14,800 nucleotides of DNA, from contig JAAXUU010000007.1 in assembly GCA_013335845.1 (NCBI GenBank), positions 1-14,800 on the forward strand. The letters are read 5' to 3'. The position numbers and the translations under genes were made by a program. The stretch comes from Actinomycetota bacterium. GTDB taxonomy: Bacteria; Actinomycetota; Coriobacteriia; Coriobacteriales; RUG844. The notes below the pieces were generated by a model that was not told the origin of the DNA, searched no databases, and was given only the letters and a program-made list of their open reading frames with translations. Each line of letters begins with the position of its first letter. The first letter of the stretch is position 1. Of this stretch, positions 1 through 6,136 are shown piece after piece.

Positions 1-583
1 TCGTGCGGCTGGCCAACGATCCGATATCCAGAAGCGGGTTGCATCTCTCCTGTTCTACCGCAACCGAGGTCCTTTGCGAAGCCGTAATTCCTCCACTCGG
101 TCGAATCCGATGTCATACAAAAAGAGCGGTTTTTTCTACTTGCCTCATTCGTGTGCTCGCGAGGAAGATCGGGAAAACTGAACCATGACATCTAACGCTT
201 GATTCTTATCAGCTTGGGCCACTAGGCTAAAAACAGCCATGCAGCTTTCCGCCAAAGCGGAATTTGAATTTCTCTCCGAACCATGCGAACAACTCATCGA
301 TTCCACTCCGCGTGCTCCCCATTATCACTCCCATTGCAACTATGCAGGTACGTATAGGTGGATATGTATCTCACGCGAAAACGGTGAGAAGTGTTTTTGA
401 TAGCAAAATGGGGGTTAATTTCAAATAGCCCGTTTTCTTGTGATTACCCCTTTGCGCTTCGTAGCCTATTTTAGCAACGGGCAGGATATTTAACAAATCT
501 GTTGCTGCATAAACTTCATCGACAAACAGCGCAACTCATTTGGACCCTGCCAATCTATCACTGGTGTTTGAGGGAGGAACAGA
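1..583. other. Intergenic stretch with inverted repeats, no supportable gene
   Basis: I find no convincing gene here. The open frame at 3-188 has no family resemblance and no visible ribosome binding site. A tail of an upstream gene entering from the left edge cannot be excluded. Structures seen are a small hairpin at 247-262 (TTCCGC, loop CAAA, GCGGAA) followed by a weakly T-rich stretch, a palindrome at 369-389, and a gapped inverted repeat at 411-450. The last two lie in the likely promoter and leader region of the FAD reductase that starts at 584. Confidence 0.5.
369..450 (+). promoter_or_regulatory. Paired inverted repeats upstream of the FAD reductase (possible operator)
   Basis: Two inverted repeats sit 134-215 bases before the FAD reductase start. 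TCTCAC (369-374) and GTGAGA (384-389) are perfect 6-base arms around a 9-base spacer. GGGGTTAAT (411-419) and ATTACCCC (443-450) are complementary with one bulge around a 23-base spacer. A TATTTT at 467-472 could be a -10 element just after the second repeat. Eggerthellaceae respiratory reductases are often induced by their substrate, so operators here are plausible, but no regulator gene is in the window and no consensus was matched. Confidence 0.25.
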
Positions 584-2386
584 ATGAAAAGAAGTGGTAA
601 TTGGGAAGATGGACTCGCAATGGATCGCCGTAGCTTTCTTACCGGCGCAGCAGCAACCGGGGCGCTCGCAGCTGTAGGGTCCCTTATCGGATGCGGCTCG
701 CCGAAGAGTTCGAGCACGGAAGCTGCAGCCGCCGAAACCGCAACAGCAACTGCGACTTGGGACGCCAAGCCGGCTTCGGTCGCCGACCAGGTCGCCTCGA
801 CCGAGGATCATGAGGTGATAATCGTCGGTGGCGGCAACTCGGGTATCGTATGCGCTCTCGAAATCGCCCAGCTCGGTGGCGAAGTCGTCGTTCTCGAACG
901 CTCCGGCGGATCGACCATGTGGGCCGGCGACATCGACGCACTCGATAGCCAGATCCAGAAGGACTTGGGAATCACCCTCGACAAAGAGTTCATCATCCAC
1001 GATCTCGTCCGCTACGGGAGCGGTAAAGTCGACGAGAACCTCATCCGTCTTTGGGCATACAACTCGGGAGCCTTCGTCGATTGGTACCAGAAGAATCTCC
1101 AGGCAAAGGGCGCCGATGTCATGGTAGACACCGTCACCAAGAAGTTCCACCCGGAGAATAGCTTCTATTCGCCCGCTTCCTGCCACACCGCGTTTGTGCC
1201 ACCCTTGAAACCAAGCGCCAACAGCATGGGTTCCGAAGTCGCCATGCCTGCGATGCTCGAACTCCTCGGCGAGGCCGGCGGTGTCGTCAAGAACTTCATG
1301 ACCGTCGTCGAACTCATCCAGGATGAAACCGGGAAAGTCACCGGTGTCATCGCTCAGGCGGAAGATAAGTCCTACATCCAGTACAATGCGAGTAAAGCCG
1401 TCGTTCTTGCAACCGGTGGTTTCCTCGGCAACAAGGACATGATGGACCAACTCGGTGTCGTCTCCCACAAGTTCTGCTCGAACCATATCGGTGGAGACGG
1501 TCGCGTGGGTGATGGTATCAAACTCGCCACATGGGCAGGTGCCGAGCGTGATTCCTCCTTCGCCGGTTCCATGCTCATCTTCGACCGCGGTGCGTTGCTG
1601 GAGGGCGAAGACCTCGGTACTCAGGGAGGGACAAGTCCTTCGTTCTGGTGGCCAGGCTCCCAGCCGTTCTTACGCGTGAATTCTCTCGGTCAGCGCTTCT
1701 GCAACGAGGATGGACCCTATGACTTCGTATTCAACCTTGCGACCATGCAGCCCGGTCATTATTGGTGGCAAGTCTTCGACAGCTCCTGCTGGGACGATAT
1801 CGTATCATTCGGCACCACCATATGCTCGCGCCTCGTAGCTGAAGAAGGAGCCAAGAACTGCTTACTCCTCGGTAAGTTCTACCCCTGCACAAGCGCCGAG
1901 GAATTCGACTCGGTCTACCTCCAGCCGAACATCGAGCAAGGTATAGTCCGCAAGGCCGAAACGCTTGATGAGCTCGCTGATATCATGGGTGTTCCCAAAG
2001 AAACATTCCTCGCTACCGTCGATCGCTACAACACCGTCTCGAGCTCCGGAGTAGACACCGATCACGGCAAGGCCCCGTGGCGTCTCTCCAATCTCGATAC
2101 CCCTCCGTACTACGCAGCGAAACTTGCCGGCTGGGCATTGGCAACCTTAGGCGGTGTGCACGTCAATCACGACTTCAACGCCATCTCTCCGGAGGGGCAC
2201 GCCATCGAAGGCCTCTACATGGCCGGTCTCGATGTGGGCGGTTTCTTCAACGGTAACTACCCTGAGTACTACGGTGGACTCTGCATGGGTCGTGCAGTGA
2301 CACTGTCATGGCTCGCCGCGCACGCTATCATGGGAGAGGCATACCCCATTCCTGTCGAGAGCGCCCGCCTCGCTTATGAGGCATAA
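584..2386 (+). CDS. Tat-exported lipoprotein FAD-binding reductase (fumarate reductase/KstD superfamily)
   Basis: A 600-residue flavoprotein, probably an extracytoplasmic reductase of an unsaturated organic substrate. The N-terminus carries a twin-arginine motif (DRRSFLTGAA, RR at 15-16), a hydrophobic stretch and a lipobox LIGC with Cys37. An Ala/Thr-rich linker follows, then an FAD Rossmann motif GGGNSG (82-87, GxGxxG) and the superfamily's C-terminal signature (TPPYYA at 506-511, TLGGVHVN at 521-528, GLYMAG at 543-548). Where fumarate reductases have the catalytic Arg of the NE..TRD segment this protein has Tyr379 (NEDGPYD), and the second substrate Arg is replaced in NYPEYYGG (558-565). 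Fumarate itself is therefore unlikely as substrate. No cytochrome partner or fused heme/FMN domain is present. The start is fixed by GGGAGGA 5 bases upstream; an internal ATG at 620 would give the bare Tat signal but has a weaker site. Substrate unknown. Confidence 0.88.
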   Translation: MKRSGNWEDGLAMDRRSFLTGAAATGALAAVGSLIGCGSPKSSSTEAAAAETATATATWDAKPASVADQVASTEDHEVIIVGGGNSGIVCALEIAQLGGEVVVLERSGGSTMWAGDIDALDSQIQKDLGITLDKEFIIHDLVRYGSGKVDENLIRLWAYNSGAFVDWYQKNLQAKGADVMVDTVTKKFHPENSFYSPASCHTAFVPPLKPSANSMGSEVAMPAMLELLGEAGGVVKNFMTVVELIQDETGKVTGVIAQAEDKSYIQYNASKAVVLATGGFLGNKDMMDQLGVVSHKFCSNHIGGDGRVGDGIKLATWAGAERDSSFAGSMLIFDRGALLEGEDLGTQGGTSPSFWWPGSQPFLRVNSLGQRFCNEDGPYDFVFNLATMQPGHYWWQVFDSSCWDDIVSFGTTICSRLVAEEGAKNCLLLGKFYPCTSAEEFDSVYLQPNIEQGIVRKAETLDELADIMGVPKETFLATVDRYNTVSSSGVDTDHGKAPWRLSNLDTPPYYAAKLAGWALATLGGVHVNHDFNAISPEGHAIEGLYMAGLDVGGFFNGNYPEYYGGLCMGRAVTLSWLAAHAIMGEAYPIPVESARLAYEA

Positions 2387-2436
2387 GAAGTACTAGACGA
2401 TAAGGTTCGATCAGGTCGAATACTTCGCTGCTATTC

Positions 2437-2466
2437 CGAGGCTCCCGCATGCAAGCGGGGGCCTCG
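2437..2466 (+). terminator. GC-rich hairpin after the FAD reductase
   Basis: A 12-base stem (2437-2448 with 2455-2466, CGAGGCTCCCGC against GCGGGGGCCTCG, one T-G wobble) closes a 6-base loop 50 bases after the reductase stop codon. The stem is strong but the following bases are not T-rich, so termination is likely rather than certain. Confidence 0.45.
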
Positions 2467-2488
2467 ACTTGTAAGGCGGAACCTTATG

Positions 2489-2512
2489 CTTACCATCACC
2501 CTTACCATCACC
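2489..2512. repeat. 12-base tandem duplication
   Basis: CTTACCATCACC occurs twice without interruption or mismatch at 2489-2500 and 2501-2512. It lies in noncoding DNA between the reductase terminator and the sensor gene. It may be a simple slippage product or a duplicated binding site. Confidence 0.7.
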
Positions 2513-2711
2513 GGAAGCGAAACAATTGTACGAACCACGCGACCACGTAAACCGCGTATATCACCGGTGCATTATGCGGTTGTAATCGGCAAAGAAGAGA
2601 GAAGCCGAGCACATCATATGGTAGTATTCCCATCCGAGGTCCTTACCAAACGAACACCAAGATCGAACCGTTGCCACATCGCAGTAGAAACGCACTCAGA
2701 AGACGGGTTAT

Positions 2712-5258
2712 ATGCTAATGGTGATACAAACGTTGAAGAAATCGAAGCACGTTGTCAAGCGCATATTGTTTCTCTGCATAGTCATCCACGTCGTTGTCGA
2801 CACGGCGTATCTCTATTATTCATGGAACAACTACAGAGCCCAGGCTAAGAACGATGCAATCGGACTTGCCCAGTCCGCAGCAGCTTTGATCGACCCGAAT
2901 CAGATACTTACATTAAAGGGGACACCCGAGGATATCGAATCTTCTGAATACCAAATGATCAAAAATGGTTTGATGGATTTCAAAACATATAACGATAAGG
3001 TGAGCTTCGCCTATATCACAATGTTAAAAGACGGTAAGATTTACTTTCTGGTAGACTCCGAATCACCTTTATCTGAGGATTACTCACCTCCTGGCCAAGA
3101 ATATTCAGAAGCAGGCGAACAAGATAAGCTGCCGTTTTTCAATGGTGAGGCCCTACTCACAGCACCGGCTGCCGACAGATGGGGTACTTGGGTTAGCGCT
3201 TTGGTGCCGATCAGGGACGCTGAAACCGGAAAGGTCATCGCAGTATTCGGAATCGATTACCCCGAGGAGTATTGGAACGCCGGACTTTTCCGCCAAGTGA
3301 TGCAGGACGCAACAGTTGTCGTCAGTATCCTTCTCCTTCTAATCGGGCTTTATCGAATTTATAGAGATAATATCAACATCGGGGCTATCGGTGCGAAGTT
3401 AGCTGAAAGCGAAACGTTGTTCAAGACGGTATTCGAGCAGGCGCCCGTAGGGGTCGCCATCGTCACCAACTACTTCTTTTTCTCGGAGGTCAATTCCGAG
3501 TTTGCAAGAATACTTGGCAGATCGAAAGAGGATATAACATCATTGAACTGGGTTGACATCACGCATCCGGATGATCTCGAAATGGACATGGAACAATATG
3601 AGCGCTTCAAGGCTGGCGAGATAAGCGGATATTCCTTGGAAAAACGTTATATCAGACCAGACGGAACAGATGCCTGGATCTACATGGTCATCGCCGGAAT
3701 CCACATCGTCGATGAAACCTCCGGATATAAAAGACATATCGCCATCATCCAGGATATCAACGAACGCAAAATTGCCGAGGAGAATCTCCGTGAAAGCGAA
3801 CGAAGCAAAAGCATGTTGCTTTCGAATCTACCCGGAATGGCATATCGATGCGAATACGATAGTGACTGGACGATGCAGTTCTTATCGGAAGGGTGCCATG
3901 AATTGACCGGATACGAACCGGAGAGTCTCATCGACAACAATGAGCTGCCATTCGAAGATCTGATCGCACCGGAATACAGGGACATCCTCTGGAATGAATG
4001 GACGCGCACACTCAAACTACAAGCCCCTTTCAGGCATGAGTACGAAATCATCACCAAGGAAAACGAACGCAAATGGGTGCTCGAAATAGGGCAGGGAGTC
4101 TTCGGGAGCGAAGGAGCCGTCGAGGCGCTTGAAGGTATCGTCATCGATATCACGGAATCCAAAAAGCGGCTCGATGAAATCAGATACATAAGTGAGCATG
4201 ACTACACCACCGGACTCTATAACCGCAAACAATATGAGACCGAGAAGAGGCACCTCGACAACGATAGATGCGCTTCCGCTTCTATAATCAAAGCAGATAT
4301 CAATGGTGTCCGTTTGATAAATGATGCGTTCGGGCATGCCGAGGGCGATCGTTTGATCGTCGAGACCGCAAGAATCATGCAAAGCTGTTGCCGAGAAGGC
4401 GATATTCTCGCGCGAACCGGTGGCGATGACTTCAGCATGCTTCTGCCCAATACCGGTCATGACGACGCATACGAGCTGGTAAATGCCATACTGGCGGCAT
4501 GCGAAAATTACAACCTAGCGTTATCGGATGACGAGCGACCGATCAATCTATCCATCGGCTTCGGCACTACGGATACCGAGAAGCCCACCTTGGATGATGC
4601 CGAAAAAGAAGCCGAAGAGTATCTGCGCACACGCAAGCTTTTCGAACGGGAGAGTTACCATAGCGCATTGCTCTCTTCTGTTATGGCGACGATGTACGCC
4701 CGAAGCCAGGAAACCGAAGAGCACGCCATCCGAATCGCAGAGCTCTGCAAGATCGCCGGCAAGAAAATGAACCTTACCCAACAAGATTTGGATGAATTGC
4801 AGCTTTTCTCTATGCTCCACGATGTCGGCAAAGTCGGAATCGACGATCACATATTGAACAAACCCGGGAGGCTCACAGACGAAGAATGGGTCGTTATGAA
4901 GGCGCACCCGGAAATCGGGTATCGGATCGCCATGTCCGTTCCCGAGTTGAAGAACGTAGCTGAATATATCTTGACGCACCATGAGCGCTGGGACGGGTGC
5001 GGATACCCGCAGGGCATGCGCGGAGAAGAGATCCCCTTGTTGTCGAGAATACTTGCCGTCGCGGATTCCTACGATGCCATGACGGAAGATCGCGTGTATA
5101 GAAAGGCCTTGTCGAGAGCCGCCGCCATCGAGGAAATCGAGAAGAACGCGGGCCTGCAATTCGACCCCGCAATCGTGCGGATATTCATTGAAATCATGCA
5201 GGAGCCGATGCAGGATACGGAGCCGTCAGGTTTCAATCGAGCATCGTCGGTAGCGTGA
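2712..5258 (+). CDS. Membrane sensor with two PAS domains, degenerate GGDEF and HD-GYP (c-di-GMP phosphodiesterase)
   Basis: An 848-residue signalling protein that most likely hydrolyses c-di-GMP in response to an extracytoplasmic cue. A membrane segment (about 17-37) and a second (about 200-217) bracket a periplasm-facing sensor region of about 160 residues that looks Cache-like. Two PAS domains follow (about 232-355 and 362-485), then a GGDEF domain (about 490-645) and an HD-GYP domain (about 660-830). The GGDEF signature reads GGDDF (570-574). The inhibitory RxxD site (R561-D564) is kept at the canonical 5-residue spacing, suggesting c-di-GMP binding rather than robust synthesis. The HD-GYP core is complete: H671, H703-D704 (HDVGKVGI), HHER (756-759), GYP (764-766). 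The ribosome binding site before 2712 is weak, and ATG at 2718 is an alternative start. It converges with the methyltransferase gene 16 bases away. Confidence 0.9.
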   Translation: MLMVIQTLKKSKHVVKRILFLCIVIHVVVDTAYLYYSWNNYRAQAKNDAIGLAQSAAALIDPNQILTLKGTPEDIESSEYQMIKNGLMDFKTYNDKVSFAYITMLKDGKIYFLVDSESPLSEDYSPPGQEYSEAGEQDKLPFFNGEALLTAPAADRWGTWVSALVPIRDAETGKVIAVFGIDYPEEYWNAGLFRQVMQDATVVVSILLLLIGLYRIYRDNINIGAIGAKLAESETLFKTVFEQAPVGVAIVTNYFFFSEVNSEFARILGRSKEDITSLNWVDITHPDDLEMDMEQYERFKAGEISGYSLEKRYIRPDGTDAWIYMVIAGIHIVDETSGYKRHIAIIQDINERKIAEENLRESERSKSMLLSNLPGMAYRCEYDSDWTMQFLSEGCHELTGYEPESLIDNNELPFEDLIAPEYRDILWNEWTRTLKLQAPFRHEYEIITKENERKWVLEIGQGVFGSEGAVEALEGIVIDITESKKRLDEIRYISEHDYTTGLYNRKQYETEKRHLDNDRCASASIIKADINGVRLINDAFGHAEGDRLIVETARIMQSCCREGDILARTGGDDFSMLLPNTGHDDAYELVNAILAACENYNLALSDDERPINLSIGFGTTDTEKPTLDDAEKEAEEYLRTRKLFERESYHSALLSSVMATMYARSQETEEHAIRIAELCKIAGKKMNLTQQDLDELQLFSMLHDVGKVGIDDHILNKPGRLTDEEWVVMKAHPEIGYRIAMSVPELKNVAEYILTHHERWDGCGYPQGMRGEEIPLLSRILAVADSYDAMTEDRVYRKALSRAAAIEEIEKNAGLQFDPAIVRIFIEIMQEPMQDTEPSGFNRASSVA

Positions 5259-5286
5259 AAGGGCAACGCTAAACTCAGCGAACCTT
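5259..5286. terminator. Weak hairpin between convergent genes
   Basis: AAGG (5259-5262) and CGCT (5267-5270) can pair with AGCG (5277-5280) and CCTT (5283-5286) around the loop AAACTC, with an internal loop between the two short helices. It spans the 16-base gap between the sensor and methyltransferase stop codons and runs into the methyltransferase end. No T-tract is seen. Confidence 0.22.
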
Positions 5287-6051
5287 AAGGATCAGATAGG
5301 TATTCAGGTTGCCGGTTCTACCATCTGCTTCGAATCGTGAGACCTCGCTTGCCAGTTCCGCAACCGATGCAACCAACACGTCGATCTCGGGTTCCGAGAA
5401 GTTGTGACAATAGCGGTACTCCCCCGGCATATTCTTCCAGCCCAACAGGTAATCGCCGCTATCCAATTCCGGAAGACCCAGTTCTTCCAGAGCGCGTGCG
5501 TTGGTGACCTGTGCCTTCTCGGCCATTTCCGCATTCTTACAAAACTGCCAAAACGACACCATGACGTATCCGCCGGAACGCGTTTGCCTGATAAGGCTTC
5601 GCAATACCTCTTCGCGATATTCTTCGAGCGGAACGTGATGCATGAATCCGAACGAAACAGACAGGTCGCAAACCGGCGCCTCGAGCTTATCGTTGATGCA
5701 GAGGCCATCTCGCAACACAGCCAAGATGTCGAGGGTCTGATAGTTCACGGAAAGTGTATTGGGCACAAGGCTATCGCAGTTATCGACAGCATAGAAAACG
5801 ATACGAGCCGGCTCCAACGCAGACGCAAGAAACGCTTCGAACCTGAGATTGCCACATGCAAGGTCGAAAACCGAAAGGGTCGGGCTGTCGCTTACGCGTG
5901 TGGGGTCGAGAAGGCAGTCGCCCCTGACTATATCGAGGCATCGTTCCCATCCGGACCAAGGTGACTTACGTGTTGCCGAAAACGAATCGGCATGGTTTCG
6001 ATAGAAGTCGTTGTTCAGCTTGCAGAGTGTTTCAACTGTTTCAGCATTCAT
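5275..6051 (-). CDS. Trm9/ALKBH8-like SAM-dependent methyltransferase (candidate tRNA wobble-uridine methyltransferase)
   Basis: A 258-residue class I methyltransferase. The SAM-binding motif I is VFDLACGNLRF (61-71), and the active-site region has FGFMHHVP with His138-His139. Three segments resemble the eukaryotic Trm9/ALKBH8 family that methylates cm5U34 to mcm5U34. These are the opening NNDFYRNHADSFSATRKSPW (13-32), like the YN..A..FS.TR..PW start of Trm9; the HH after motif IV; and the late segment GEYRYCHNFSEPEI (210-223), like the KYRYYHLYREGEL of Trm9. The divergent neighbour is Elp3, the enzyme that makes the cm5U precursor, which strongly supports this role. I compared motifs from memory, so a different small-molecule or RNA methyltransferase remains possible. 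No good ribosome binding site precedes the ATG at 6051. Sampled GC (about 57% in one line) is higher than in elp3. Confidence 0.75.
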   Translation of the reverse strand: MNAETVETLCKLNNDFYRNHADSFSATRKSPWSGWERCLDIVRGDCLLDPTRVSDSPTLSVFDLACGNLRFEAFLASALEPARIVFYAVDNCDSLVPNTLSVNYQTLDILAVLRDGLCINDKLEAPVCDLSVSFGFMHHVPLEEYREEVLRSLIRQTRSGGYVMVSFWQFCKNAEMAEKAQVTNARALEELGLPELDSGDYLLGWKNMPGEYRYCHNFSEPEIDVLVASVAELASEVSRFEADGRTGNLNTYLILKVR

Positions 6052-6111
6052 CGCGTGTCAATTCTGTATTAGTAAGGAGTTCCTGATGTCTTGTAGTATA
6101 GAATACGCTTT
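6052..6111. promoter_or_regulatory. Divergent intergenic region of the methyltransferase and elp3
   Basis: These 60 bases must hold the start signals for both genes. On the plus strand TAGAAT (6099-6104) has the TANNNT form of an actinobacterial -10 element. It would put the transcript start at about 6111-6112, exactly at the elp3 ATG, so elp3 could be leaderless. No clear -35 accompanies it. A strong AAGGAG (6074-6079) is present but serves a different frame (see the 16-codon open frame at 6086). An in-frame TAG at 6094 blocks any elp3 start further upstream. Confidence 0.4.
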
Positions 6112-6136
6112 ATGGAAACGATTCTGCTGGAAATAA
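6086..6136 (+). CDS. Possible 16-residue leader peptide overlapping the elp3 start
   Basis: ATG at 6086 lies 6 bases after AAGGAG, the best ribosome binding site in the region, and opens a frame that reads MSCSIEYALWKRFCWK and ends at TAA 6134-6136. It runs across the assigned elp3 start (6112) in a different frame and stops 5 bases before a second in-frame elp3 ATG (6142). That arrangement could couple translation of the two. Its codons include ATA, GAA, TTA, CGA and two AAA, several of which are read by tRNAs with wobble uridine. This could be chance. Confidence 0.3.
   Translation: MSCSIEYALWKRFCWK

Larger units (their letters stand above)
2387..2711 (+). other. 325-base gap between reductase and c-di-GMP protein
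   Basis: It contains a terminator-like hairpin (2437-2466), a perfect 12-base tandem duplication (2489-2512) and then the upstream region of the sensor gene. A 120-codon open frame (2486-2848) runs through it and overlaps the sensor gene in another frame. It has no recognisable domain and reads as chance. I see no known riboswitch fold. Confidence 0.5.

Noticed and set aside
3..188. A 61-codon open frame at the left edge
   Set aside because: No ribosome binding site, no family resemblance and no conserved-looking composition. It could also be the shadow of a gene outside the window.
536..1486. A 316-codon open frame on the minus strand opposite the FAD reductase
   Set aside because: It lies opposite the Tat signal and FAD-binding region of a convincing gene; the product is low-complexity and acidic with no family resemblance.
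2486..2848. A 120-codon open frame on the plus strand before and into the sensor gene
   Set aside because: It has no domain, starts in a tandem repeat, overlaps the sensor gene by 137 bases in another frame and lacks a good ribosome binding site.
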